Shown: positions 32,701 to 42,500, counted from the stretch's first letter. The stretch: DNA of 64,000 bases from Aedes albopictus (GCF_035046485.1 NC_085137.1:6425977-6489976); one strand, 5' to 3'. The notes: generated by a model from the sequence alone, not told the origin. Translations and numbers: made by a program.

Positions 32701-35145
32701 AACCTCTGGGGTACTACTTTCGACGTTGGAGATGCTGCTGATAAGGCGGTTGTAAAAACTCTCGGAGTGGTGTGGAATGCTTCGCAAGACTGGTTTTCGT
32801 TCCGCGTCCAACCACCTGAAGAAGCTTGCCGGTCGGTGACTCGCAAGGGAGTGCTGAGTGAAATTGCAAAGTTTTTCGATCCACTGGGACTTGCTGGACC
32901 AGTGGTCACTACAGCGAAACTGATCTTCAGAGAAGTCGGCCTTCTCAACCTTGGGTGGGACGATCCCATTCCTGACGCCATTGCCGAGAAGTGGCGTGCC
33001 TTCCGGACTCAACTGCCAGCATTGAACGACTTGGAAATTCCAAGGTGGATACTCAGCGATGGAATGAATCTCGTGGAACTCCACGGGTTTGCTGACGCAT
33101 CAGATCAAGCCTATGGGACGTGCCTGTATACGCGTCTCGTACTCCCCGATGGTGCCGTCAAGATGAACCTTATCTGCAGTAAGTCGAGGATTCTGCCGAA
33201 AAAGACAGGTAAGATGAAACCAATCACAACGCCAAGAGCCGAGCTTCTTGCCGCGTTGCTTTTATCTCGAGAAGTAACGAAGGTACTCAACTCGGTCGAC
33301 ACAAGATTCGATCGTGTGACGCTGTGGAGTGATTCGCAAATTGTGCTTTGCTGGATCCGAAAATCGCCTGCCGATCTACAGCTATTCGTAGCGAACAGAG
33401 TCATCGAAATTCAGAAGCTCACCAACGAATTCCAGTGGCGGTACATTCCAACGTATGATAACCCTGCCGATATGATATCGAGGGGTGAGATGCCTCAGCA
33501 CCTGATCCACCGGTCTATTTGGTGGGATGGACCCGATGTGCTGAACCAACAAGTAGTGCAACTGGAACAGCCGTCTCCTCTGAACGATAGTGACCTCCCT
33601 GAAATACGAACGTGCCTTGTTCTCGCCAAACTGCCAGCAAGATTACCAGTATTTGATCGAATCGGTACGTTCACTCGACTACAGCGTTGTATGAGCCTGG
33701 TGGTTCGATTCGCCCACTATGTGCTTTCGGGACGGGAGATGTTGACAAAGGGTCCGCCAACAGCCTACGAACGAGACGAAGCCTTGAAGCTGATAGTGCG
33801 ATGCGTGCAAGAGGAGGCATTCCAACCGGAACTGCGCGCATTGAAGGAAGGCGGTACACATCGGCTACGGAGTCTCCACCCGTTCATCGATCCTGTTGAC
33901 GGGATTCTGCGAGTTGGTGGTCGTGTCAAGAAGGCTTTCATTCCGTATGATAGTCGCCACCAAATGTTGCTACCACCAAACCATCCCTTCACCGAACTGC
34001 TGATCCGCCATGAGCATCAGAGTAACCTTCACGCAGGACAAAAGGCGTTGCTTGCCATCGTACGACAGCGGTTCTGGCCATTGCAGGCTAAGAACACCAT
34101 TCGGAAGGTGATCAGGCAATGTATTCCGTGCTTCCGAGCAAATCCGATGAAGACGACGCAGTTGATGGGCGATCTCCCATCCTATCGTGTCCAGCCGTCA
34201 CCAGCTTTCTTCCACACCGGCATCGATTATGCGGGACCTTTTTTGATCAAGTCGCTCACCCAGGCACGCAAACCGATGATCACGAAAGGGTACGTATGTC
34301 TCTTTGTTTGTCTCAGTACGCGCGCCATCCACCTTGAACTGGTGTCAAGCCTCACGACCGAAGCCTTCCTTGCAACCTTGAGGCGGTTCACTGGACGACG
34401 AGGACCTGTCAGCAAGATCTATTCCGACAATGCGACGAATTTTGTCGGGGCTGAAGCCGAGTTGGAACAGCTGGGCAAACTTTTAGCTGACGAACATCAC
34501 ATCAAGCAGCTGACGGAGTTCTGCGGAAGCCGATCGATTTCGTGGAGTTTCATCCCACCAAGGAGTCCCCACTTTGGTGGGATTTGGGAGTCCGGGGTAA
34601 AATCCGTAAAACACCACCTGAAAAGAGTAGTCGGAAACCAGAAGTTAACGTTCGAAGAAATGAGCACAGTACTTGTTCAGATTGAATCGGTGCTCAACTC
34701 ACGACCACTCACGCCATGCTCCGATGACCCCAACGACTTGACCGCCGTAACCCCAGCACATTTCCTGGTTGGACGGCAAATGCAGTCAATCCCCGAGCCA
34801 TCGTATACCAGTATGAAGCTCTCGACGTTGACACGGTGGCAACTAGTGCAGGCCACTCAACAACATTTCTGGAAAAGATGGCTTGCCGAATATCTGCCGG
34901 AGTTGCAGAACCGCCAGAAATGGTTCAAGACAACCCAAATCAAACCTGGTGCCTTAGTGCTCATCAATGATCCCAATGCTCTGCCGATGCAATGGCAACT
35001 CGGCAGAATCATCGAGACTCATCCGGGTAGCGACAACATCACCAGGGTCGTAACTCTGCGTACCACCAGGGGTGAATGCAAACGAGGCGTCACCGAGATT
35101 TCTCTTCTTCCAATGGATCAGGAGGAGCAGAAGCTGGACCATTGA
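29788..35145 (+). CDS. BEL/Pao gag-pol polyprotein, open but with altered catalytic motifs
   Basis: The single frame of 1785 codons begins MEDNGAAAVQSISDQLSVQR. Gag runs to about residue 430 with knuckles CTVCNNSHELYKC and CFNCLGKGHRTTEC. Protease near 510 reads TLIDSCSQNHF, where the family has DSG. RT (about 780-1010) shows VVFDGSAKTSTGTSIND, FTADIPKMFRQV and FYIYDALCG, where the family has YVDD. RNase H follows with LHGFADASDQAYGT, TPRAELLAALL and LWSDSQIVLCWI. Integrase has the H2C2 motif HEHQSNLHAGQ with CIPCF, then TGIDYAGPF, IYSDNATNFVGAE and SPHFGGIWES. The reading frame is otherwise complete. Loss of the first RT aspartate should abolish polymerisation, so the copy probably depends on other elements for movement. 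Confidence 0.93.
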   Translation: MEDNGAAAVQSISDQLSVQRRKEESRVMEEALKALVHQRGAVKGKLTRVKNAIVHSAAVPNANIRNVHFLKLHVKTVENCYSEYNAFQNQIYALPLSDERRREQEDRYVEFEALYNELTIQLSTLLEEAMPKPELLPPAPLVAGNAIAPVAPVIAPQHFIPPLTVPLPTFDGTYEAWYSFKSMFQNVMARYATESPAIKLYHLRNALVGKAAGVIDQDIINNGDYEAAWAILTDRFEDKRLIIDKHIEAIFSLPKISKDSSTELRKLVDTCVKNVQALENLELEVDGLGEQMLINQLASKMDRDTRKVWETKQDPGELSSYADTIEFLKLRCRIMEKVETNSAKVENPKPVRPVTKSKTLVSANELQCTVCNNSHELYKCEEFKKKSVSDKYSLLRKSGACFNCLGKGHRTTECSSSSTCRKCSRKHHTLLHQEENKKEDIVHPSATKQAASEGCSRAESSAASAAPVEAATKNQNVVLCVSSDRPTRQTLLTTAVVMVNGYGNVLHPCRTLIDSCSQNHFVTERFATQLAIKKHRADYQVSGLNGGTTRIHNVVRTTVKSRVTSYSTELELLVAPKITSDMPEKAIDVTNWNLPVHVELADPNFNKRGRIDMLLGAEIFWDLINAEKITLAENLPSLRSTELGWVIGGVISDQIPVIARTFCNVVQRDDLGDLLKRFWEIEGAEDLRRNSTASTDECIQHFRSTFQRMSDGRFQVRLPFNERKTELGESLQMATRRFLMLERRLDQRPELKAEYSEFIHEYERLGHMCEIQANPNEKVGSSYYLPHHCVLRPSSATTKLRVVFDGSAKTSTGTSINDTLKIGPIMQNDLVSILLNFRCYRFVFTADIPKMFRQVMMHAEDAPFQRILWRDDRSKPLKTFELRTVTYGLASSPFHATMALSQLADDSMEDYPIAAPVLKKSFYIYDALCGARTIEEAQLLCRQLLQLLHSGGFDAHKWCSNEPAILEEIPKNLWGTTFDVGDAADKAVVKTLGVVWNASQDWFSFRVQPPEEACRSVTRKGVLSEIAKFFDPLGLAGPVVTTAKLIFREVGLLNLGWDDPIPDAIAEKWRAFRTQLPALNDLEIPRWILSDGMNLVELHGFADASDQAYGTCLYTRLVLPDGAVKMNLICSKSRILPKKTGKMKPITTPRAELLAALLLSREVTKVLNSVDTRFDRVTLWSDSQIVLCWIRKSPADLQLFVANRVIEIQKLTNEFQWRYIPTYDNPADMISRGEMPQHLIHRSIWWDGPDVLNQQVVQLEQPSPLNDSDLPEIRTCLVLAKLPARLPVFDRIGTFTRLQRCMSLVVRFAHYVLSGREMLTKGPPTAYERDEALKLIVRCVQEEAFQPELRALKEGGTHRLRSLHPFIDPVDGILRVGGRVKKAFIPYDSRHQMLLPPNHPFTELLIRHEHQSNLHAGQKALLAIVRQRFWPLQAKNTIRKVIRQCIPCFRANPMKTTQLMGDLPSYRVQPSPAFFHTGIDYAGPFLIKSLTQARKPMITKGYVCLFVCLSTRAIHLELVSSLTTEAFLATLRRFTGRRGPVSKIYSDNATNFVGAEAELEQLGKLLADEHHIKQLTEFCGSRSISWSFIPPRSPHFGGIWESGVKSVKHHLKRVVGNQKLTFEEMSTVLVQIESVLNSRPLTPCSDDPNDLTAVTPAHFLVGRQMQSIPEPSYTSMKLSTLTRWQLVQATQQHFWKRWLAEYLPELQNRQKWFKTTQIKPGALVLINDPNALPMQWQLGRIIETHPGSDNITRVVTLRTTRGECKRGVTEISLLPMDQEEQKLDH

Positions 35146-35171
35146 AATAACCATTTCAATGCGGGGGAGGA

Positions 35172-35359
35172 TGTATAAACCTTGAATTAATTGTCCGAAC
35201 CTGTGAATACTAAACCTTGTTCTTTTTTATGCTCCACTATGTTGCAGCGCACCTTCTGTGTGACATTTCCAACAGTGTATCGACGTTAAAGCGAAAGCAC
35301 GCGTTTTATTTCGTCGCGAAACCGAAGTTTCTTATACAGTCCGCTGAATCTGATGACCA
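35172..35359 (+). repeat. 3' LTR of the BEL element
   Basis: 188 bases, TGTATAAACC to CTGATGACCA, followed by the CTTAC duplication. It preserves the uninterrupted version of the 5' LTR. Confidence 0.93.
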
Positions 35360-35364
35360 CTTAC

Positions 35365-36161
35365 CTTCGGTAGCCACGTCGATTATGCCTGTAAAAAAGC
35401 CTCCACAGCTATTGCGGCACTGTCCCGGATGATGTCCAATAGCTCTGCGGTGTACGCCAGTAAGCGCAAGCTTCTGGCTAGTGTTGCTACATCCATACTT
35501 AGGTATGGCGGCCCGGCGTGGGGCACCGCGCTAAGTACTAAATGCTACCGACGGAAGCTGGAAAGTACTTACAGGCTTATGTGCCTGAGGGTTGCGAGCG
35601 CGTACCGTACCGTGTCACACGACGCTCTCTGCGTCATTACTGGTATGGTGCCTATCAGCATTCTTATCAGTGAGGACATGGAGTGCTTCGAAATGCGCGG
35701 CACAAGAGGCATACGCAGGACTGTCAGGATGGCCTCTATGGTCAAATGGCAGCGCGCGTGGGACAGTTCCACCAAAGGAAGGTGGACCTATAGGTTGATA
35801 CCGAGGGTAGATAGTTGGATTAATAGGCGCACAATAGGAAGTCACATTCCACCTGACACAGGTCCTTACAAGCCATGGTTGCTTCCGACAGTATCTACAC
35901 CGTTTCGGGCAAGCGGATTCTCCCGAATGCCCAGTGTGCAATGGTTTAGAGGAAACTGCGGAACACGTTTTGTTCGTGTGCCCGCGTTTTCGCACAATGC
36001 GTGACCGCATGCTTGCCACATGCGGGGAGGACACAACTCCGGACAACTTGGTCCAGAGGATGTGTAGGGATGAGTTTGGCTGGAACGCCGTTTCAACGGC
36101 TATTACCCACATCGTCTGGGAGCTACAGAGGAGGTGGCGCGTGGACTCGGAGAATGGCTAG
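35365..36161 (+). pseudogene. R1-clade LINE ORF2, C-terminal part
   Basis: The frame resumes after the BEL element with FGSHVDYACKKASTAIAALS, followed by the thumb region LASVATSILRYGGPAWGTAL and SAYRTVSHDALCVITGMVPI. Near 35840 a frameshift moves reading to the frame with EVTFHLTQ and the final zinc motif ECPVCNGLEETAEHVLFVC (C-x2-C-x8-H-x4-C), typical of R1-clade ORF2 C-termini. The stop is at 36159-36161. Confidence 0.85.
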
Positions 36162-36872
36162 TCCAGATGCAGTACAAGAGGTGGTCCAGGGGTTCGGAGT
36201 CGGCTTCGTAGGTCATACCGGTGCCCTGCGGTCGAGATCGACCCTTACAACGATTAAGTGGCCGCGGAGAGGAAGTCCCGGTAGCGGTGCTGTCGTGGCG
36301 TCGGTCTACTGGGTTGGATCCGAGCCCGCGGTTGGAAAGGGGTCCCCGGCAAGGGTCGGGGTAGGTGAGATCCTGCTGTCTGCAACCTACGGGTGCATCT
36401 GATAGGGCCTGAAGGGTAGTGATACCCTTCCTTACGGGCAGATCAGATCGGGTTGCACGTGGGCATCAGTTCTTGATGTCCGCTCAGCAGTAGGGCGCGG
36501 GCGGGGTTGACCCTGCCCGCCTTCCGAGGACAAAGGGAGTGGCGAGGACCACTCGGGAAACTGGCTAAGCGCCAGCATGCTACCGTGATGGACTCTCCAA
36601 AGCGAGTCATCGATGTTCGTTGCTGCAGGCTACGCAGCTAACCTTGTGGGTGCGATGTGCACTAGCCCCTCTCTGAAGCAATACCTTCTTGGTGGTTCCG
36701 GAGAGACGTAGGGTTTGGCGACCATAGGAATGGTTTAGTGGGTACGAGGAGAGAGTAGTCCTGGATTTTACTTTTGTTGTAGAAGACGGCCTGTCAGACC
36801 TACACTACCCTAACCTTCTGTTAGGGTGTCTGTTGAGCAGATTATCCCCCTTATGGTTTAGAAAAAAAAAAA
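36162..36872 (+). other. R1 LINE 3' UTR and poly-A
   Basis: GC-rich noncoding sequence running to AGAAAAAAAAAAAC at 36861-36874, where the surrounding AT-rich element resumes. Confidence 0.7.
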
Positions 36873-36903
36873 CACATTTGCTATCAACCTCGGGATAAAT
36901 TTT

Positions 36904-37164
36904 ATGTATTCACGCAAGCATTCGTCAAATGCGACATATGATGTGAATTTACATGGAATTTTCTTAAACAGAGGATACCTTGGAATTGGAAAAGAAAGAA
37001 GTCTCAGTTTGCAAACAAAGATTGTGCCACCTTGTCATGGCGAAAAATTTTATATTGCCTTTAGAAATGAAAGTAAATTTTACTATGTACATATGCGGAT
37101 AACTAAAAAGCTTTACATAGTAGTATTCGATAATCCTCCAAAACCTTTTGTGTATCATGATTGA
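36904..37164 (+). CDS. Unrecognised 86-codon ORF
   Basis: Begins MYSRKHSSNATYDVNLHG and ends NPPKPFVYHD. It lies 30 bases after the LINE poly-A, inside the AT-rich host element. The composition is protein-like (aromatic and charged residues evenly spread), but I recognise no family, and an open frame of this size can occur by chance. A fragment of a host or endogenous viral gene cannot be excluded. Confidence 0.25.
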   Translation: MYSRKHSSNATYDVNLHGIFLNRGYLGIGKERSLSLQTKIVPPCHGEKFYIAFRNESKFYYVHMRITKKLYIVVFDNPPKPFVYHD

Positions 37165-37985
37165 AATTCCCTTTGCTTAGTAATAAAAGTAGGTAGTATC
37201 AATGTTGGGGACATGCAATGTTCCAATATGGTCGTATTGTCGTATAAAAGTTGAACACGAAGAATTCAATTGTATTTCATCTATGAATCATGTTATCTTT
37301 CTAGAGTTTTTCCCATGTGCGCAGAATTAGGAACATTAGTGCGCAGAATAAGGAACATTCCAAAAAGGGTGCGCAGAATTAGGAACAAAGACATACTTTA
37401 GAATTTTCATGATTTTACATATAAATTGAGTGTTTAGTATATGAATTATATTTTTCTCTGATTTACAAAGCTCATAACTATGCGCGGTCAAAAATTAAGG
37501 CAAATCGGTTCGATTTGGAATTTATTACAGCTGATTGAAATTTAAAAAGTCTTAGGTGCGCAGAATATGGGCCCTCCACGGTACCTAAGTTTTTATTCAT
37601 CATACATTGTATATTAAGAAATTTTGCTAGATATGTTCATACATTGTATATTAAGAAATTTTGCTAGATATGTTCAATAAAATTACCTTATATTCTTAAA
37701 TAGATAGGCGATTTCGAATACTTTGACCCATTCTCACCCCCTCTAAGGGGTGAGATCGGGTCGATTTTCAATCATTTGTAGTTTAGTAAGCAATTCATAT
37801 AATGTGATACTTTCTTGCTAAACTGTCATTACCAGATAGAAGAGTATACATACCGAATAAAAAGTTATTCCGACTTCAATTGTATTTGTTATTTAACAAA
37901 CATTCTTTGAGTATCCTTTTTTGACCCATTCTCACCTCCAATGACGGCAGTATCTTATTAGGGTTATTGACAAAAATAAAAAAAA
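37165..37985. other. AT-rich flank of the host inverted-repeat element
   Basis: It holds three GTGCGCAGAAT motifs (37318-37385), a 41-base tandem duplication (CATACATTGTATATTAAGAA at about 37600 and 37639) and the right terminus near 37925-37955. No coding sequence. Confidence 0.55.
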
Positions 37986-37992
37986 AAAACTG

Positions 37993-38186
37993 TTAGAGCG
38001 GCGCCAGTTATTTAGGCGTATTGTGAGTGCCAAGGAGTGAGGGTTCGAATCCCGCTCCAACCGTGGAAAACTTTTGTTCGAACGAAAAATTCTTCACTGG
38101 TCTACTCGGTGTTTCGTTTGTTGTTCGTTGTCAAATGTTAATAATCGGACAGTCTGTGCAACCTCTGGTTGAAGACGGTGTAGTAT
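37993..38186 (+). mobile_element. tRNA-derived SINE
   Basis: The head from GTTAGAGCGGCGCCAG to GGGTTCGAATCCCGCTCCAA can fold with GTTAGAG/CTCCAAC acceptor pairing (one mismatch) and has a perfect box B. A body with CTTCACTGGTCTACTCGGTG and GTTGAAGACGGTGTAGT follows. A 5'-truncated minus-strand relative lies at 50529-50675. Confidence 0.65.
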
Positions 38187-38218
38187 CTTTTAAAGCATGT
38201 ATTGGTTAACGTCACATA

Positions 38219-38374
38219 GAGGGTTCGATTCCATGTCGGTCCAGGAATTTTCCGTAAAGGAAATTTCCTTAACTTCCTTCCTTAGTTAATATTCAGCAGT
38301 GGAAGTTCTCATAAAACACTAACCTGAGAAGCAGGCTTTGTTGCAGTGGTGACGTAACGCCAATAAGAGCAGAG
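38219..38374 (+). repeat. Feilai-like SINE fragment
   Basis: Starts at the box B region (GAGGGTTCGATTCCATGTCG) and continues through CCGTAAAGGAAATTTCCTTA to GTGACGTAACGCCAATAAGA. The tRNA head is missing and the middle is shortened. Confidence 0.75.
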
Positions 38375-39330
38375 GAGGCGTTAAGGTAATACGAAAGGTT
38401 GTGTTGTTTTTACTATTTTCTCTCTATGAAGATGCAAGTTTGGGTTTTCATTGCACTGACGAACTGTGAACTGCAAGTGAGCAAATATAATGATAAGTTT
38501 CTTGTCCATAACATAAATTAGAGCCTGATATCAGAATATTTAAAACAACAAGGTCATGGAGTATGATTTAGAATGAAAATCACCCTTCCGAAGCGTAAAA
38601 AACTAAATCGGAACCGATTAACCAAATTACCTACATTGAAAAAAGGCCATGCATATTTGATGCATTCAGTCAGTGTTACTACGCAGTTGTGCTTATGGAG
38701 ACGCAGAATGTTTCGTTTCAGATATGAATTTCGTACAAAAACAAAAGTCGAAAAAACACTCCCCGCCACGCGAACCGGACATCCATTTATTAGACATCCA
38801 GCAAATCTATAACGGTTTCTCCCAAAAGAAATCGAGAAACCCTTTCTCGCTCTCCCGCACAGCCTCCCATCAGTTTGATCGCGTGGACGCAGCAACATAA
38901 ACACCGTTTACGCGTCGTCCGAAACATTGCACCCGAAAGACGCCGCGAGTAGTGAGTGGATGAGGCATCAGGCGCAACATAATTCTCAATTCTGCTAAGG
39001 CTCAACTCAAGCATGCCCTGAATTTTCGGATCCAGCTCAGCCGAACCCATTGCTGGCATGGCATTCCCCAATGATTCACTATACTCCAGCGACTCCAGCT
39101 GTCCGCGTCCAGTCTCACGTTTTGTGGTCCACCATCACCACCACGAGTTAAATGCCTAGGCGAGTTAAAGGTATTTTCATGACCGCACTTTAATGATACC
39201 GTAGTCATCGTCATCGTCGACCATCATTAGTGAATGTAGCTTTGCACGTGGGCACTTAAAAATGGAAAGAATGTAGTTTTTCAATTAACTCAATGTACTG
39301 ATGGAATATTTGTAAAATTATGAAAAAAAA
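38375..39330. other. Intergenic stretch with a GC-richer patch
   Basis: 38750-39230 is less AT-rich and shows no repeat I recognise. Open frames on both strands there do not resemble known proteins. It could be regulatory DNA or an unrecognised exon; nothing decisive is visible. Confidence 0.35.
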
Positions 39331-39332
39331 AC

Positions 39333-39425
39333 ACAGCTCAGGTGAGATTTGAACTAACAACCCTAGCATATAAGCACTTGTCTATAGCGTATAAGTGTCG
39401 TGAGTTCAAATCTCAACTGAGCTGT
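39333..39425. repeat. tRNA-like palindrome
   Basis: ACAGCTCAGGTGAGATTTGA at one end is matched inverted by TCAAATCTCAACTGAGCTGT at the other (20 of 20 paired except one position). Both strands therefore carry a box B-like GTTCAAATCTC. The outer pairing AGCTCAG/CTGAGCT looks like an acceptor stem of a tRNA-like fold about 90 bases long. No canonical box A is seen, so it is not called a tRNA gene. Confidence 0.6.
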
Positions 39426-39599
39426 AGATTTTTCATAAAAAATCTCCCAAAAAAATCTTCTCTACATATTTTAGGAAGACCACCAGGAATCTTTTTTTCA
39501 GCCACCCTCCACAAATTCTCTGATAGAAATTCAAACAGATTTCACTCTAGGGACTAGAAAAACTATCCAAAAAATTGAGTAAAAAATACCAGGTTTTTT

Positions 39600-42500
39600 A
39601 AATATCATCTGACCTTCTTTTTTATCTGAAATACTTTCTTCAAACTTCTCCATTGATTCCTCCTGGAATACCTCTATTGATATTTTATAGATCTATTCTT
39701 CCAGTGATTTCTGTAGGCTTTCCTGCACGGATTCCTTTCCATATTTCTTCAATGAACTTCTCTTAGGATTTCTACTGGCAGTCCTTATGGGGTTTTACAA
39801 GAAATTAATGCAGAAATTCCTCCAGCAATCCCTCCAAGGATTTCTCTAGAAATTCCTACTGCCATACCTAGGTAGGTAGGTAGAGCTCTCGGAATTCTTC
39901 TGGGGATTTATCTAGTCAATTCTATTGGAATTTCTTCAGGAATTTTTGGTGTTAAGACAATCTTCATGGGATTCTTCCAGAGGTTCCGCCGGTTCCTTCA
40001 GGAGTTCCTTCAGAGATTTTAACCAGGGATTTCTTCAGGAACTCATTTTGGCCTACCTCCAGGAATTCCAGCTGGAATTCCTCAAGCAATATCTCCTGTG
40101 GTTCTTCCAGCAAATCTAACTGGTGTACCTCCATGAAATCTCCTAGGGATTCCTCTTGGGGTTTCTCCTGAAATTCTTCCTTGAATTTTTTGGGCAATCT
40201 TCCTGGGATTCCTCCAGAAATTTCTCCAGCGATTCTTTCAGGGACTGCTCTATGAATTTCTCCAGAATACCACTACCAATTCTTCCAGGGATTTCTTTAT
40301 GCATTCATCCTGGTACATATTCAAGGAACTTCTTTTAGGATTCCTCCAGGCATTTCCAATGGAATTTCACTAGATGTTTCTCTAGTATTACCTCCTAAGA
40401 TTTCTCTAGAAATTTCAACTAATGCTGTGATTCCTCTTGACATTTCTATTGGAATTCCTAGAGCTGGAATTCCTGGAGGGAGGCCAAGAGGAGTTCCAGG
40501 AGGAATACCATGAGAAATTTCCAGAGTAATCCATGCGTTAAACCTCTGGAGGAATTCCTGAATGAGTCTTTAAAAAAATCATTGGAAGAATCACCAGAGG
40601 CATTTCTGGAAGTATCCTAGGAAGACCGGAAGAATCCCATCAAGAATGTCATACAGAAGAATTCCTGTAGGTATCACAGTAAGAAGGGTTGCTGCAGGCA
40701 TCACAATAAGAATTCCTGAAATAATCACAGCAGAAATTCCAAGAATAAAAATGTGGGGAAAACACCGAAGGAAATTCTGGAAGGATGTCAGGAAGATTAC
40801 CTTGGATAATCCAAGCAAAAGTTTTTGAAGGAATCCCAGGAAAAAATCTAAGAAGAATCCCTATGAGAATTCCAGGAGGTATTGCAGTAAGAAGTTCTGG
40901 AGAAGTCCTAGGAGGATTTGCTGGAAGAACCTGGAATTCTTGAAGGAAGGTCAAGAGTTCCTGGAGTACTTCTAGGAGAAATTTATGGGGGAATCCTTGG
41001 ATAAAATCTCTTGGATAAAAATTGCTTGAGTAATCACTGGAGAGCTTCTGGAAAAAAACACTGAAAAAATCTCTAGAGGTATTCTCAGGAGGATACTGGG
41101 ATGCACCATTGTAGAAAGTTCAGCAGAAATCCTAGGAAGAATTTCTGGAGGAAACTACATATACAGGAACTTCTAGGGAAGCCCTATAAGTAGGGACAAT
41201 GGAAATTCGCGGCAAAATTTCCTAAATTTCGCGGACTATTATTGTGAATTTCGCGGCAGTTTCGCGGTCCTATATGTTTGACCGTATTGTCGAAGAAAAC
41301 TCCAAATTTACTTGGTTTTGTGAGGAGTAATCATAAATTTACTGAAAAAAGTAGCAAATTTAAAAAAAGTATAAAACAAATATATATTTAAAATGCAATA
41401 AACTCGTAAAAAACTTTACACTGTCAAAAGTTATCAGTCAATTTTGCTAAAATATTTGTAATTGGCTTCTTTAGCGGTGTTGGGGTAATTCCATATTCTG
41501 AATCTGCATGCCAAACTGAGCCGAAATCCAAATTTTCATCAATTTTGGTGCCCGGGAACCTATTTAAATATCAATTTGAAGTTTGTATGGGAGCGATTTG
41601 TCGAATCACCCCTCGTCGCATTTTGTACTGGGCGGAACTGTCAAACAGTTGCCTCGCTGTCAAAAGGTGATTTCGAAAAATCTCTTTGAAATTGATTTTA
41701 GGTATCAATATAAAGTTCTAAAAATCTGGAAAAAATCATAGCGGCTCAGAAAAAGGTGCTCTTTCGTATAAAATCAAAAAATGAATACTTTTTCCAAAAT
41801 TTAAAAACCCAATTGTTGGAAATTTGTAGGGTATTTTAACAATGTAACCCAATTTCGCGGAATTCTTCAAATTTCGCGGCCATAGCCCGATTGCGCGGAT
41901 TTCGCAGCTTCCGCGAAATCGCGAATTTCCATTTTCCCTACCTATAAGGAATGCCCGAGGGAATAAAAAGATATCCTTGAAGAAATACCCAGAAAAACCC
42001 CTGGAAGAACCGGTAAAGGTATTCTGGAGGAATCCAGAAAGAATTTCTGAAGAAATCTCTGGAAAATTTCCCAGTAGAATTCTAGCAAGAATGCCAGGAT
42101 AAATTCGTATAGGAATTACTAGAAGAATTCCTGGAGACAGCATAGCTAGAATTTCTGGAGGAGGAATTGCTGGAAGAACCACAACCCTAGAGCTATGACC
42201 TAGTTACGCTTATGGGGATGCCAGATGATTTTTAAGAAAATGTGTATCCTAGTGAGTATCACTAGGAGGAAAGCCAATAGGAGTTTCTGCAGGAATTCTT
42301 TGGGGAATTTCTGGAGGCATATTTGGATAAAATCTCAGGAGAAAGATGAATGAATGAAACTTGAATGAGTCCTTGGAGAAATTTCTGGAAGAACAACCGA
42401 AGGAATTTCTGCAAAAGTTCCAGGAAGATTGCCTAAAAAGCTTCCAGTAAAAAACCAGGAACTCTAAGAAGAATCCGTCGCATAATTTCTGAAGTAACAC

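Larger units (their letters stand above)
28665..35359 (+). mobile_element. BEL/Pao LTR retrotransposon with CTTAC target duplication
   Basis: LTRs begin TGTATAAACCTTGAATTAAT and end CTGATGACCA at 28665-29569 and 35172-35359. CTTAC flanks both ends (28660-28664 and 35360-35364), and joining the flanks restores the LINE reading frame. A purine tract GCGGGGGAGGA (35161-35171) precedes the 3' LTR. One long gag-pol ORF fills the interior. After removing the MITE from the 5' LTR, the two LTRs differ mainly by a 16-base indel, so the insertion looks fairly young. I could not assign the primer tRNA; TGGTCCTTTAGGAGCC at about 29576 is the candidate site. Confidence 0.93.
24680..36872 (+). mobile_element. 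R1-clade non-LTR retrotransposon, interrupted by a BEL element
   Basis: Two ORFs in LINE order: ORF1 with three CCHC knuckles, then ORF2 with endonuclease, RT and a C-terminal zinc knuckle, followed by a 3' UTR of about 700 bases and a short poly-A (36862-36872). ORF overlap and domain order fit the R1 clade. Three frameshifts (near 25815, 28215 and 35840) and a 6.7-kb BEL insertion (28665-35359) inactivate it. The 5' boundary (about 24680) is uncertain. The 5' UTR contains a GC-rich stretch unlike the AT-rich surroundings. Confidence 0.85.
24141..37955. mobile_element. Inverted-repeat element hosting the nested R1 and BEL insertions
   Basis: The left end, GGTACCGTCGATGGGGGTGA at 24141 with repeats of GGGGTGAGATTGGGTC at 24173 and 24547, is matched inverted by GACCCATTCTCACCTCCAAT and GACGGCAGTATC at 37923-37955 and by GACCCATTCTCACCCCCTCT near 37725. 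Internal flanks are AT-rich. A second motif, GTGCGCAGAATTAGGAAC, occurs at 24626, 37329 and 37370, and the 16-base CTTAGGTGCGCAGAAT occurs at both 24620 and 37551. Exact boundaries and target duplication are unclear. Confidence 0.55.

Noticed and set aside
38790..39071. 93-codon minus-strand ORF in a GC-richer patch
   Set aside because: No recognisable domain or splice context; left as unexplained intergenic DNA.
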